NCBI GenBank assembly: GCA_020832305.1
Contig: JAFIEV010000050.1
Location: 62,001 to 126,000 of the forward strand
Direction: 5' to 3'
Length of the DNA stretch: 64,000 nt
Source of the DNA: Cyclobacteriaceae bacterium
Lineage (GTDB): Bacteria; Bacteroidota; Bacteroidia; Cytophagales; Cyclobacteriaceae
Position 1 is the first letter of the stretch. Each line of letters opens with the position of its first letter. Of this stretch, positions 46,737 to 56,212 are shown one piece after another. The notes beneath the pieces were generated by a model. That model was not told the origin of the DNA and did no database searches. It saw only the letters and a list, made by a program, of their open reading frames with translations. The position numbers and the translations under genes are program-made.

Positions 46737-47687
46737 TTATTTGGGCAGGTGGATGCCTGTAATCATACATCGGGCACTGCCACCTCCATATTTTTCTATA
46801 GTCGGTATTTTGCCAACTATGATTTGATTGTATTGCAGGATTTTATTCATTTGATCCGCGTTGAGGGATTCCATGGCACTTTTCGACATTACCAGATACT
46901 TTTCGTTGTTTGCATTTCTCAGCTGGATCATGTTTCCGGCAAAGGATGCCATCTGGTCAAAACTGATGTTAATTACTTCCCGGTCAGTATTTTTAAGCCA
47001 GTCGGTGACCATTTCACCTTGTTTGCGGGGTATGGCCTCAAGGCAAATCATAGCATATTTATCTCCTAAAGTCATTAATACATTGGTATGGTAGATGTCC
47101 TTGCCCTGTTGGTCACGGGCATTAAACATAATGGGCTCATACCCGATACGCTCACAGAGATAATAAAATATTTTTTCACTGGTCCGTGGTGAATGGCTGG
47201 CGTAGGCAATGTTGTTGATATGGTCAAAAATGATGCTGCCCGTACCTTCCAGGTATTTACCGTCTATCTCAAAATGACTGAAATCCAGCACCCTCGAAAC
47301 CTTAAAACCATAGATAGTAGATAAACTTTCGATAATGTCACGACGACGCTCCTTTCTTCGGCTGGGCGCCATCATAGGGTATAAAATGACAGTACCGTCT
47401 TTGTGGAAAGATATCCAGTTATTGGGAAAAACAGCATCAGGTGTCGAAGCATTTTCAGATTCTTCAAAGACGATAACTTCGATGCCCTTGTCGCGGATGC
47501 GCTCCGTAAAGCCATCAAATTCTGCCCTGGCCAAAAGGCTTATGTCCTGTTCAAACCCAACATTACCATTGACACTCTGCTGAAAAGCATTGGATGCGGA
47601 GGTTTCAGGATTGTAGCCAAATCCCTGGGGTCTGATCATGCATATGCTGGAGGGTGCCTGTAATTGCCAGTTCATTGCTCTTTCCAT
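46737..47687 (-). CDS. ctlX: CtlX-type citrulline hydrolase / amidinotransferase-family protein
   Basis: 316 residues. The pentein fold is visible from PDAVFPNNWISFHKDGTVILYPM and EGTGSIIFDH (active-site Glu/Asp and His region) to the C-terminal nucleophile GGGSARCMITGIHLPK. It belongs to the arginine deiminase/amidinotransferase superfamily; the CtlX group is annotated for citrulline or arginine breakdown. It is 3 nt downstream of hisIE on the same strand, so it is carried at the end of the his operon, linking nitrogen metabolism of arginine/citrulline with histidine. Confidence 0.88.
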   Translation of the reverse strand: MERAMNWQLQAPSSICMIRPQGFGYNPETSASNAFQQSVNGNVGFEQDISLLARAEFDGFTERIRDKGIEVIVFEESENASTPDAVFPNNWISFHKDGTVILYPMMAPSRRKERRRDIIESLSTIYGFKVSRVLDFSHFEIDGKYLEGTGSIIFDHINNIAYASHSPRTSEKIFYYLCERIGYEPIMFNARDQQGKDIYHTNVLMTLGDKYAMICLEAIPRKQGEMVTDWLKNTDREVINISFDQMASFAGNMIQLRNANNEKYLVMSKSAMESLNADQMNKILQYNQIIVGKIPTIEKYGGGSARCMITGIHLPK

Positions 47688-47690
47688 TTT

Positions 47691-48296
47691 TTACTTGTGA
47701 CGACTTATCAAAATATCAATAACTTCTTGCAAATCTGTATCTTTAGCCTCCAGTAATACGAGCAAATGAAAAAGCAGATCAGCCGCTTCATTCATAAATA
47801 ATTCTTTGTTGTCATCTTTCGATTCAATCACAATTTCCACTGCCTCTTCTCCTACTTTCTGGGCTATTTTATTAATGCCTTTATCGAACAGTGTACGAGT
47901 ATAGGAGCTTCCTGCCGGTGCATTTCGCCTTTGCCTTATTACCTCCTGTAAATAATGTAAAAAAGCAGCATTTTTTGAATTATTTTCGAAAAAACATGTG
48001 TCTGCACCCGTATGACATGCCGGACCAACCGGAGTAGCCTTGATGAGCAAGGTATCCTGATCACAATCGACCAGAATTTCTTCAACCAGCAGAAAATTTC
48101 CCGAAGTTTCACCTTTGGTCCACAATCGCTGTTTTGTACGGCTGAAGAAAGTGACTTTTCCGCTTTCACGGGTCTTTTGACAGGCTTCTTCATTCATAAA
48201 ACCCAGCATCAACACCATGCGGGTTTTAGCATCCTGTACTATGGCGGGTACCAGTCCGCCGAGCTTATCAAAATTGAGTTTTGTGTCTTGTTGCAT
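47691..48296 (-). CDS. hisIE: Bifunctional phosphoribosyl-AMP cyclohydrolase / phosphoribosyl-ATP pyrophosphatase
   Basis: 201 residues. The HisI half (1-105) has VPAIVQDAKTRMVLMLGFMNEEA, SRTKQRLWTKGETSGN and the zinc cysteines in GPACHTGADTCF; the HisE half (108-201) has GINKIAQKVGEEAVEIVIE and DLLFHLLVLL. It carries out steps 2 and 3 of histidine synthesis. It follows hisF with a 17-30 nt gap. Confidence 0.97.
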   Translation of the reverse strand: MQQDTKLNFDKLGGLVPAIVQDAKTRMVLMLGFMNEEACQKTRESGKVTFFSRTKQRLWTKGETSGNFLLVEEILVDCDQDTLLIKATPVGPACHTGADTCFFENNSKNAAFLHYLQEVIRQRRNAPAGSSYTRTLFDKGINKIAQKVGEEAVEIVIESKDDNKELFMNEAADLLFHLLVLLEAKDTDLQEVIDILISRHK

Positions 48297-48313
48297 AATC
48301 TTGGATTTCGTTA

Positions 48314-49084
48314 TCAGGCAAAGGACTTTTCAAGCCGCATTACGATGCCCTGACCATGTAAATACTTTTTTAAATCGGGTATTTCAATTTCCCGAAAGTG
48401 AAAAATGCTGGCAGCCAGTGCCGCATCTGCTTTACCATGTGTAAATACATCTGTAAAATGTTCCATAGTGCCGGCACCTCCTGATGCAATGACCGGTATT
48501 TGTAAGCTTGCCGATATGCTGGCTGTGAGCTCACAGGCAAAACCAGCTTTGGTACCATCGTGGTCCATGGAAGTGAGCAGAATCTCCCCGGCGCCTCTTT
48601 CCTGAACTTCGAGCGCCCAGTTTTCGGTAATTATTTCTGTTGGTGTTCTGCCACCATGGGTATGGACTATATTTTTTTCACCATCAAACCGGGTATCAAT
48701 GGCTACAACAATACACTGGCTGCCAAACTCCAGAGCCAGGGTATTAACAAGGCCGGGATTTCGCACAGCAGATGAATTGATGGATATTTTATCAGCGCCG
48801 GCATTGAGCAAAGCACTTACATCTTCCACAGAGCTGATGCCCCCACCTACCGTAAAAGGTATATTCACCTCCTTCGCTACCCTTCTCACCAGCTCAATTA
48901 AGGTTTTTCTCTTTTCTACCGTAGCCGTAATGTCGAGAAAGACAAGTTCATCGGCGCCTTTTTCAGCATACAAGCTCCCCAGTTCCACCGCATCACCGGC
49001 ATCGCGAAGATTGATAAAATTTACACCCTTCACAGTGCGTCCTTCCATTACATCGAGGCAGGGAATAATTCTTTTGGTAAGCAT
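48314..49084 (-). CDS. hisF: Imidazole glycerol phosphate synthase cyclase subunit
   Basis: 256 residues from the ATG at 49084 (two earlier codons start with TTG). The TIM barrel shows catalytic Asp in [12 protein letters not shown] and Asp in [10 protein letters not shown]; the phosphate loops GGISSVEDV and SGGAGTMEH are complete. It forms the synthase with HisH, making imidazole glycerol phosphate and AICAR. It lies 2 nt after hisA. Confidence 0.98.
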   Translation of the reverse strand: MLTKRIIPCLDVMEGRTVKGVNFINLRDAGDAVELGSLYAEKGADELVFLDITATVEKRKTLIELVRRVAKEVNIPFTVGGGISSVEDVSALLNAGADKISINSSAVRNPGLVNTLALEFGSQCIVVAIDTRFDGEKNIVHTHGGRTPTEIITENWALEVQERGAGEILLTSMDHDGTKAGFACELTASISASLQIPVIASGGAGTMEHFTDVFTHGKADAALAASIFHFREIEIPDLKKYLHGQGIVMRLEKSFA

Positions 49085-49086
49085 AA

Positions 49087-49821
49087 TCAATGGGGATTTA
49101 ATTGCTCGTTTAATTTTTGCAAATCAGATAGGGTAATTCTTCCTTCATAGATGGCTTTACCCAAAATAGCTCCATATAAACCAAGTTCTGACAAGGTCAC
49201 AAGGTCATCGATACCTGAAACCCCACCGCTGGCGATCAGGTACAGGCTTTCGTATCGCTCAGAAATTTCTTTGTACAAATCACCCGCTGGCCCCATGAGC
49301 ATACCGTCTTTGCTAACATCGGTGGATATTACATATTTAATATTCTGCTCAATATAATTTTCGAGAAAATCAAACAGGTGCATGCCGCTGCTTTCCTGCC
49401 ATCCGCTTACAGCTATTTTTTTATCAATCACATCGGCTCCCAGAATAATCTTTTCAGCGCCGTAATTCCTGAGCCATTCCGAAAAAAGCTCCGGTTTTTT
49501 AACCGCTATGCTTCCCCCGGTTACCTGACTGGCGCCATAATCAAAGACCATTTGAATATCGTCATCAGATTGAACCCCACCTCCAAAATCTATAAAAAGT
49601 TTCGTGCGTGAGGCAATCTTATCAAGAATTTTATAATTGACCACATGCTTTTCCCGGGCACCGTCGAGGTCAACAAGGTGCAGGCGGCAAAGTCCGTGAT
49701 CTTCAAAAGCCAAGGCTACCTCCAGCGGATCTTCATTATACGTTTTCACACTGCCGTAATCTCCTTTGGTGAGACGTACACATTTTCCATTGATAATATC
49801 TATTGCAGGTATAATAAGCAT
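49087..49821 (-). CDS. hisA: ProFAR isomerase
   Basis: 244 residues. The TIM barrel contains [30 protein letters not shown] and [10 protein letters not shown], with the two phosphate-binding loops and the catalytic Asp pair. It isomerises phosphoribosyl-formimino-AICAR phosphate. It follows hisH by 6 nt. Confidence 0.98.
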   Translation of the reverse strand: MLIIPAIDIINGKCVRLTKGDYGSVKTYNEDPLEVALAFEDHGLCRLHLVDLDGAREKHVVNYKILDKIASRTKLFIDFGGGVQSDDDIQMVFDYGASQVTGGSIAVKKPELFSEWLRNYGAEKIILGADVIDKKIAVSGWQESSGMHLFDFLENYIEQNIKYVISTDVSKDGMLMGPAGDLYKEISERYESLYLIASGGVSGIDDLVTLSELGLYGAILGKAIYEGRITLSDLQKLNEQLNPH

Positions 49822-49827
49822 AATGTT

Positions 49828-50412
49828 TCAGGATAAATTCAGGAAATTTTGAAGCAACTGCCTGCCGGTATTCCCGCTCTTTTCGGGGTGCCCCTGTATG
49901 GCATAAAAATTATTTTTATGGAGTCCGGCGCTGAAGGGGACGATATAATCGGAAGTAGCTATGGTCTGATCACAAACTTCTGCATAATAACTGTGCACAA
50001 AATACACATAACCATCCTCATCAATATGCTTTAACAAGGGTGAGTCTGTACATTGAATTTTATTCCAACCCATATGCGGTACCTTATCGGTGGCCGGAAA
50101 ACGTTTAACATCCGCATCAAAAATACCCATGCAAGGTGTTTGATTTTCCTCGGAATACCGGCACATAAGCTGTAATCCAAGGCAAATACCAAGAAAAGGC
50201 TGTGTAAGTGCCGGCATTAGCAGGTCGAGTTTTCTCTGCTTCAGATAGTTCATTGCCGTACTTGCTTCACCTACACCCGGGAATATGACCCTGTCTGCCT
50301 TTCGTATCCGTTCTGGGTCATCACTCAGCACCGGCTCTATGCCCAGACGGTTCAAGGCATTGGAAACCGATACTACATTACCGGCATTGTATTTTATGAT
50401 AACTACATCCAT
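49828..50412 (-). CDS. hisH: Imidazole glycerol phosphate synthase glutaminase subunit
   Basis: 194 residues from the ATG at 50412 (a TTG 21 nt upstream is less likely). The class I glutamine amidotransferase site is FLGICLGLQLM (Cys) with His/Glu in IQGHPEKSG. It supplies ammonia to HisF. It is the first gene of hisH-hisA-hisF-hisIE-ctlX and abuts a divergent methyltransferase gene, so hisG, hisD, hisC and hisB are not in this operon. Confidence 0.97.
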   Translation of the reverse strand: MDVVIIKYNAGNVVSVSNALNRLGIEPVLSDDPERIRKADRVIFPGVGEASTAMNYLKQRKLDLLMPALTQPFLGICLGLQLMCRYSEENQTPCMGIFDADVKRFPATDKVPHMGWNKIQCTDSPLLKHIDEDGYVYFVHSYYAEVCDQTIATSDYIVPFSAGLHKNNFYAIQGHPEKSGNTGRQLLQNFLNLS

Positions 50413-50541
50413 TTTTTCAAAAACAAAGTGCAATTTTAGGGTTTGCCACCGATATAGCGAAATATAGTGGCTAAAATTGCCAATTTAAATCGTAAAACTT
50501 TTCAAAATGGAATTATCTTGCCGGCTTTTAACAAATCCGCA

Positions 50542-51720
50542 ATGAAAAAGCTCATTCTCAAAAAAGGTAAAGAAGTTTCGGTAAAAAGAAGACACCCCTG
50601 GATTTTCTCTGGTGCCATCGCCTCAAATCCCGATAATGCAATTGCCGGCGACTGGGTAGAGGTATTGGATTCTCAAAATAATTTTTTGGGCTGTGGCCAA
50701 TTCGAAGAAGGCTCTATTGCAATTAAATTGCTGGATTACAACAATATAAATCCTGACGTCGCTTATTGGCAACAAAAAATAGCATACGCCCTTGATCTTC
50801 GGCGAAATTTTGGATTGCCTTCAGCAGAGACCAATGCCTGGCGGCTAATCCATGGTGAAGGTGATGGATTACCCGGACTTATTGTGGATGTTTATGGAAG
50901 TGTCGCAGTCATGCAGGCCCACAGCACAGGCATGCACCAAAGCCGGCATCTCATCGCCGAAGCTTTGATCGCACTTCTTGGAGATGCACTGAAACATATT
51001 TATTATAAAAGCGAAAATACCCTGCCCGGCAAATTGCGAAATACGGTACAGAATGAGTATCTCCTTGGTGGTGGTAATGGCACGCAAGACATTTTGGAGG
51101 GTGGGATTACCTATTCAGCAGATTGGGAGAAAGGGCAAAAAACCGGCTTTTTTACCGACCAGCGCAATAACCGAAGTTTACTCAGAAATTATGCAAAAGG
51201 AACAAAAGTACTGAATCTGTTTTCCTATACAGGCGGTTTCAGCATTGCCGCTCTGCATGGAGGCGCTGATGAAGTGATTTCGGTGGATGTATCAGAAAAA
51301 GCCCTGGAATTGGCCCGGCAGCTGATAGAAAAAAATGACGATTGGCAACATAAACACCTTGCTGTGAAGGAAGATGCTTTTGCCTTTTTGGAAAAGAGCA
51401 CACAACAATATGACATTATAATACTCGACCCTCCCGCTTTTGCCAAACATCAAAGCGCCCGTCATAATGCAGTCAAAGGGTATCAACGGCTCAATCAATT
51501 GGCTATGAAACAAGTAGTTAAAGGGGGCTTGCTCTTTACATTTTCCTGTTCCCAGGCGATCGATCGAAAATTATTTTATGATACAATTGCTTCTGCGGCC
51601 ATATTGGCCGGAAGACCCATGCGTGTCATTCATCATTTATCGCAAGCCGAAGACCATCCGGTGTCTATCTACCATCCGGAAGGGGAATATCTCAAAGGCC
51701 TGGTGTTGGAGATCGGTTAA
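50542..51720 (+). CDS. RlmI-like 23S rRNA (cytosine-C5)-methyltransferase
   Basis: 392 residues from the ATG at 50542 (preferred because it begins at the PUA domain MKKLILKKGKEVSVKRRHPWIFSGAI). PUA domain 1-75; a middle EEHEC-like domain; and a Rossmann methyltransferase from about 195 with NLFSYTGGFSIAALHGGADEV (motif I) and ILDPPAFAKHQ (motif IV), then a FSCSQ loop. It should methylate a cytosine in 23S rRNA. Divergent from hisH. Confidence 0.9.
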   Translation: MKKLILKKGKEVSVKRRHPWIFSGAIASNPDNAIAGDWVEVLDSQNNFLGCGQFEEGSIAIKLLDYNNINPDVAYWQQKIAYALDLRRNFGLPSAETNAWRLIHGEGDGLPGLIVDVYGSVAVMQAHSTGMHQSRHLIAEALIALLGDALKHIYYKSENTLPGKLRNTVQNEYLLGGGNGTQDILEGGITYSADWEKGQKTGFFTDQRNNRSLLRNYAKGTKVLNLFSYTGGFSIAALHGGADEVISVDVSEKALELARQLIEKNDDWQHKHLAVKEDAFAFLEKSTQQYDIIILDPPAFAKHQSARHNAVKGYQRLNQLAMKQVVKGGLLFTFSCSQAIDRKLFYDTIASAAILAGRPMRVIHHLSQAEDHPVSIYHPEGEYLKGLVLEIG

Positions 51721-51856
51721 TTTTGAGAGGGATGAGGGATTAGGGAGCTTGGAGTTTTGAGTTTACTTTTTCACGATGTCGTTCAAAACCAGTCAGAAGC
51801 GCAAAACATAACAAAAGTCGCATCATGCCGGGTTCAGGCCACTATAACCACCAAAT

Positions 51857-52600
51857 CTAGCCTTTAATCAACCTGTAACGAAGATATAAATTCAAAGCCG
51901 GAATGCTTTTATCGAAAGTCCTTCCATAACCCGGAATGGAGTAAACATCGATGGGCGAACGACGGTCATAAGAACGCATTATTCTAACCCGAAAATAAAA
52001 GCCCAGATAGGCGCCGGGTAATTTCCTCATAGCCGATTCAGAACCTATAATAACTTCATACCAATCGGCCGTCATATTACGCGTGCCAAAACTGCCGGCA
52101 AAATTATTCCATAAATCGCTGCCCACCACAAAAACGCCTTCGTCTTCAAAATTGCTCACGGCATAGCGCGCTCCAACATAATAATACGTGGTTGGGTTAA
52201 ACTCCATCTTGTAATCAAGACCTATCCGATAATAGGTGCCTTCGGAACGATAGGACTGAAAATTTTCAAAGGAATTATTCGGTGTTAATTTCCCATAGCC
52301 ATATTCGCCGGCAAATACCAGTCGTCTGAATATTATCACATTCACACTACCGTCAATTTTGGTTTCAAAATCGAAAGGCAGGGTCAATAATTTCCCATAA
52401 TCCAGCACAAGGTCAACAGCAAATAAGGGGAAACGATCATCCTCTGGCAAATCGGCAGGATCAACCACTTCAGTGGCCGGAGTTTCCACCACGGTGGTAA
52501 CTGTATCCATCTCCTGGGCACTGAGTCGCTGAAGCATAAACGCCGTCAGCAGGCCAAGCACCAGGGTCACTCTAAAAATATGATCGTATGGTGACTTCAT
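51857..52600 (-). CDS. DUF6048 family outer-membrane-like beta-barrel protein
   Basis: 247 residues. A signal peptide (MKSPYDHIFRVTLVLGLLTAFML...) precedes strands rich in aromatic residues (YRIGLDYKMEFNPTTYYYVGARYA, GSFGTRNMTADWYEVIIG) and a terminal LNLYLRYRLIKG that suggests a small porin-like outer membrane barrel. It overlaps the DUF6452 gene by 29 nt; the two occur together in Bacteroidota. No biochemical role is established. Confidence 0.85.
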   Translation of the reverse strand: MKSPYDHIFRVTLVLGLLTAFMLQRLSAQEMDTVTTVVETPATEVVDPADLPEDDRFPLFAVDLVLDYGKLLTLPFDFETKIDGSVNVIIFRRLVFAGEYGYGKLTPNNSFENFQSYRSEGTYYRIGLDYKMEFNPTTYYYVGARYAVSNFEDEGVFVVGSDLWNNFAGSFGTRNMTADWYEVIIGSESAMRKLPGAYLGFYFRVRIMRSYDRRSPIDVYSIPGYGRTFDKSIPALNLYLRYRLIKG

Positions 52601-53210
52601 TACTTATACAATTACTTCCCCGGCATCCCGTTACCGATATTGAATCAAAAGTATGTCTGGAGACCAGGGCATCCTGAGCCAATAGATTTACCCTGAAAAA
52701 ACCCGATGTAATATTTCTGCTGTATCGAACTGTCAAGGTATCTTGAATTTGCGACAATATGCTTTCAAATGTAAAATAAAAGGTTGATGAATCTGCCTCC
52801 ATATTGAGGGGAATATTAAAAACATTGATCACGGTATCCTGAAAAAAAGGAACAAAACGACCACCTTCCGCTTCAAAAGTACGCATAAAAACCCTACCCC
52901 CTCTCAAAGCCTGGCTTTCCGTCCTCAAGGTATCTCGTTTGGCAGTTAATGAGTCAATAACACGCCCAAGTCCGGCAGTATCCAAGCCCTCTTCCAGCAG
53001 GGCCTCTCGAAAATTTCTTCTGTTCAGCAATAAGGTATCTGTTTGCTGGAGAGCTCTTTCAGATTGTTGTAAAAAACTGACCGGCCTGAAATCCACGCGG
53101 ATAAAAGGACCCGAAAATAAAATATCACAATCTTCACACTCCTCGCAGGAAGACAACAACAGTCCCAAAAACAATGGTATAAAAGTAAACCGAATCAGCG
53201 TTTTCAACAT
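52572..53210 (-). CDS. DUF6452 family lipoprotein
   Basis: 212 residues from the ATG at 53210. A lipoprotein signal ends in LLLSSC, followed by a Cys-rich motif CEECEDC characteristic of the family. The body has conserved Asp/Thr strands (FQDTVINVFNIPLNMEADSS) and a late CRGSNCISNEV. It is the first gene of the pair with DUF6048, which probably forms an outer membrane complex. Confidence 0.85.
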   Translation of the reverse strand: MLKTLIRFTFIPLFLGLLLSSCEECEDCDILFSGPFIRVDFRPVSFLQQSERALQQTDTLLLNRRNFREALLEEGLDTAGLGRVIDSLTAKRDTLRTESQALRGGRVFMRTFEAEGGRFVPFFQDTVINVFNIPLNMEADSSTFYFTFESILSQIQDTLTVRYSRNITSGFFRVNLLAQDALVSRHTFDSISVTGCRGSNCISNEVTIRSYF

Positions 53211-53547
53211 ACGATCGCAAATATACAACCCTTATTTGATTTCAAATACCCTTATCTGTAAGCTAATACAGCGGACCGTTTGAAAAAAATAATACGAAAC
53301 TTAGGGGTGGGGGTTTTCAGTAACTACCCGGTTTTTATTGATTGACAACAGACACAAAAATTGGTAAAATCCTGATTAACCATGGTCAATGTCCCTGATC
53401 AGGCACTATATATTTGCCGTATTCCGATAATGACATAGCTTTCTTTTTCTATATTTATGATTCGGAAAGGCAAACCATGTATGCAAAAATCACATAATGG
53501 CATCTATGGCAATTTTTTAATCTTATTGTACCCAAAATAGTAAAAAT
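53211..53547. other. Divergent intergenic region, DUF6452 / esterase
   Basis: 337 nt. It contains the weak promoter pair for DUF6452 (53218-53246) and an isolated TATATTTG (plus, 53409-53416) with no -33 partner. No gene or repeat was seen. Confidence 0.4.
53218..53246 (-). promoter_or_regulatory. Candidate promoter of the DUF6452/DUF6048 pair, near-leaderless
   Basis: On the minus strand TTTG (53243-53246), 17 nt, TATATTTG (53218-53225). Spacing is at the short end. The ATG at 53210 would begin only a few nt after transcription starts, so the mRNA may be nearly leaderless. The upstream in-frame ATG at 53228 falls inside the element. Confidence 0.35.
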
Positions 53548-54441
53548 ATGAAAACCCTTTTTTCCATTTCATTTTTAGCGCTGATGCTCAGCACGGCTTT
53601 TGTTCAGATTTTACCTGCGCAACATCCCACAGGCAAAGTCATTGAAAGCCTTCAAATAAACAGCAAGCTCCTGAAACAAGATGTAAAATACAGCATTTAT
53701 CTTCCGCCGGATTATGAGACTTCACAAAGATTGTACCCCGTCGTGTATCTGCTGCATGGTTACACAGATAATGAAACAGCCTGGATTCAGTTTGGCACAG
53801 TACAACACAGCGTTGACAAAGGTATTGCGGAAGGCTCAATTGCCCCCATGATCATTGTGATGCCCGATGCCGGAGTGACCTTTTATGTAAATGAAGCCTC
53901 TGGCAAGTTCGATTATGAAGATATGTTTTTCAAGGAATTTATACCCTCCATTGAAGGACAATACCGCATTCGGGCGAAAAAGGAATTCCGTGGCATCTGT
54001 GGGCTTTCGATGGGAGGTTATGGCACCATGTTGTACGCATTGAAGCACCCCGATATGTTTGCAGCTGCTGCACCGCTTAGCGCTGCATTCTTTGATGAAG
54101 AACATATCAACAATATGACTGAAAATCAATACAATGCAATGATGAAAAAACTGTATGGTCAAGACAAAGAAGGCGAAAGAATCAGCCGGCATTTTATGGA
54201 AAACAATGTCTTACACCTGGCCAGGACCTTGCCGGAAGAAAGCCTGAAAAGTGTCAGGTATTACATTGACTGCGGCGATGAAGACTTTTTGTACAAAGGC
54301 AATGCCATGATGTGGACCACATTAATGGACAGAAAAATCCCGCATGAATTCAGGGTGAGAAACGGCGCCCATACCTGGTCTTACTGGAGAGATGGTGTAG
54401 TAGATGCCTTGCAATTTATTGGTCAGTCATTCCACCGCTAA
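53548..54441 (+). CDS. Exported esterase, D-type/feruloyl-esterase-like alpha/beta hydrolase
   Basis: 297 residues. A signal peptide (1-24) precedes an alpha/beta hydrolase: HGYTDNETAW (oxyanion region), nucleophile Ser in GLSMGGYGTM, acid Asp in DCGDEDFLYKGN and His in NGAHTWSYW. The overall layout (esterase D/XynB-like, ~270 residues) indicates a secreted ester hydrolase, for example of acetyl or feruloyl groups on polysaccharides or of an organic acid ester. Monocistronic, 111 nt before the phosphoesterase gene. Confidence 0.92.
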   Translation: MKTLFSISFLALMLSTAFVQILPAQHPTGKVIESLQINSKLLKQDVKYSIYLPPDYETSQRLYPVVYLLHGYTDNETAWIQFGTVQHSVDKGIAEGSIAPMIIVMPDAGVTFYVNEASGKFDYEDMFFKEFIPSIEGQYRIRAKKEFRGICGLSMGGYGTMLYALKHPDMFAAAAPLSAAFFDEEHINNMTENQYNAMMKKLYGQDKEGERISRHFMENNVLHLARTLPEESLKSVRYYIDCGDEDFLYKGNAMMWTTLMDRKIPHEFRVRNGAHTWSYWRDGVVDALQFIGQSFHR

Positions 54442-54552
54442 TACAAAAATTTTTGTAGCCTTTCCTCGTAAATAAAAAGTATGATAATAGTATGGTAATA
54501 ACGAATTTACATTACTATGCTTATTTTGGATGTATAACATAATCGAATACAA

Positions 54553-56136
54553 ATGAAAAGAAATTTTTCCATTCTCCTTGTTGCCTTTTTACTGTGCCAT
54601 TCCTTTGAGCTTTGGGCGCAATCTACTGTTAAAGGTCTGGTGTTTGAAGACCGGAATGCCAATGGCAAAAAAGAACGATCAGAAAAGGGTATCCCCAATG
54701 TAGCAGTATCCAACGGCAGGGAAGTTACCCTAACAGATATAAGGGGAAATTACGAACTTCCGGTAGGCAAAGACAACATTATTTTTGTCATTAAACCAGC
54801 CCACTTTAAACCGCATATAAACGAGTACAATCTCCCGCAATATTTTTATATACATAAACCTGAAGGTTCTCCCGAGTTTAAATATAAGGGAGTAGAACCG
54901 ACAGGGCCCTTGCCCAAATCGGTAGACTTTGCCTTGATACCAAGCCAGGAAGATGAAAATTTTAAAGCCTTGATTTTTGGCGATACACAACCCTATAACC
55001 TTCAGGAAGTGGAATACATGGCAAAAGGATTGGTTGCCGAACTTGAAGGCATAAAGGATATCCCCTTTGGCATAACCCTGGGAGATTTGGTGGGCGATAA
55101 TCTCGATCTTTTCAGCCCATATAAGCAAACCATAGCCCGCATAGGCATACCCTGGTTTAATGTGATGGGCAATCACGATATGAATTATGATGCTCCTTAT
55201 GATTCGCTCAGCGATGAAAGCTTTGAATCCCATTTCGGACCTGCCAATTATGCCTTTAATTATGGAAAGGCACATTTTATTATTTTGGACGACATTTTAT
55301 ACCCCGACCCCAGGAATGGCAGGGGATATTGGGGTGGATTCAGAAAAGACCAGCTGGATTTCGTGGAAAACAATTTGAAATATGTGCCAAAGGATAAACT
55401 GATTGTACTGGCCTTTCACATTCCAATCACAGACCCATCAGGCCAATCTTTCAGGGACTCCGACCGCAGAAAACTATTTGATCTTTTGAAGGAATACCCA
55501 AATACAGTGTCGATGTCGGCACATACGCATCTGCAAAGACAAGACTTTTTTACCGCTGAAGATGGCTGGCATCAGGAAAAACCCCACCATCATTATAACG
55601 CGGGTACCAGCAATGGCGACTGGTATTCTGGCAGGATGAACGAACAAGGGGTTCCTAGATCAACCATGCGCGATGGCACACCCAGGGGATATGCGTTTTT
55701 GAATATCAATGGCAATCAATACGATATTGATTACCGGGTATCTTTTGCTGATCCTACCTACCAAATTGAAATTTTTGCTCCTAAAGTAGTTGCTCAAAAC
55801 CAGCGAACTTCGGCCCGTATTTTTGCGAACTTTTTTATGGGTTCAGAAAATGATGAAGTTCTCTATCGCATAGGCAGTGGCGAATGGAGAAAAATGAGCC
55901 GGGTTGAAGATTATGATCCGTCGTATGTACATGAGCACTTTATCTGGGATACGACCGAAGAAGTTTTTGAGGGGAGAAGGCCCTCACTGGCACGTACCTG
56001 TACCCATCTATGGTCGGCGCCGGTACCGGTGAATCTTGAAACTGGTGAACATGTAATTGAGATTAAAGCCACCGATATGTTTGGTAAAGTACACAACGCT
56101 ACCAAAACCTATCGGATCGCTGCACCTACCTGGTAA
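54553..56136 (+). CDS. Exported calcineurin-like metallophosphoesterase with SdrD-like N-terminal domain
   Basis: 527 residues. A signal peptide (1-22) is followed by a beta-sandwich N-terminal domain (VKGLVFEDRNANGKKERSE ... TLTDIRGNYELP) and the phosphoesterase core with FGDTQPYN, LGDLVGDN, VMGNHDMNYDA, HIPITDPSG and SAHTHLQRQD, all dinuclear metal ligands present. A C-terminal beta domain follows from about 400. It should cleave a phosphate ester outside the cell. Hypothetical calcium-binding repeat-like segment (DRNANGKKE) in the N-terminal domain. Confidence 0.93.
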   Translation: MKRNFSILLVAFLLCHSFELWAQSTVKGLVFEDRNANGKKERSEKGIPNVAVSNGREVTLTDIRGNYELPVGKDNIIFVIKPAHFKPHINEYNLPQYFYIHKPEGSPEFKYKGVEPTGPLPKSVDFALIPSQEDENFKALIFGDTQPYNLQEVEYMAKGLVAELEGIKDIPFGITLGDLVGDNLDLFSPYKQTIARIGIPWFNVMGNHDMNYDAPYDSLSDESFESHFGPANYAFNYGKAHFIILDDILYPDPRNGRGYWGGFRKDQLDFVENNLKYVPKDKLIVLAFHIPITDPSGQSFRDSDRRKLFDLLKEYPNTVSMSAHTHLQRQDFFTAEDGWHQEKPHHHYNAGTSNGDWYSGRMNEQGVPRSTMRDGTPRGYAFLNINGNQYDIDYRVSFADPTYQIEIFAPKVVAQNQRTSARIFANFFMGSENDEVLYRIGSGEWRKMSRVEDYDPSYVHEHFIWDTTEEVFEGRRPSLARTCTHLWSAPVPVNLETGEHVIEIKATDMFGKVHNATKTYRIAAPTW

Positions 56137-56146
56137 TTTTATTTTC

Positions 56147-56212
56147 TTTCATGCTATCATTATTTTGGAAAACCTGATAAATTTAGGCTTTATAAATAAT
56201 GATAGCATGAAA
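56147..56212. repeat. 19-bp inverted repeat covering the TPM start codon
   Basis: Arms 56147-56165 and 56194-56212 are perfect reverse complements (arm TTTCATGCTATCATTATTT) with a 28-nt loop. The right arm includes the ATG of the TPM lipoprotein gene at 56207-56209. In RNA it would form a strong stem hiding the start codon; as DNA it could bind a dimeric regulator. There is no T-run after it. Confidence 0.85.

Noticed and set aside
54730-55275. 181-codon frame antisense to the phosphoesterase gene
   Set aside because: It lies wholly inside the metallophosphoesterase gene, which has complete metal motifs on the other strand.
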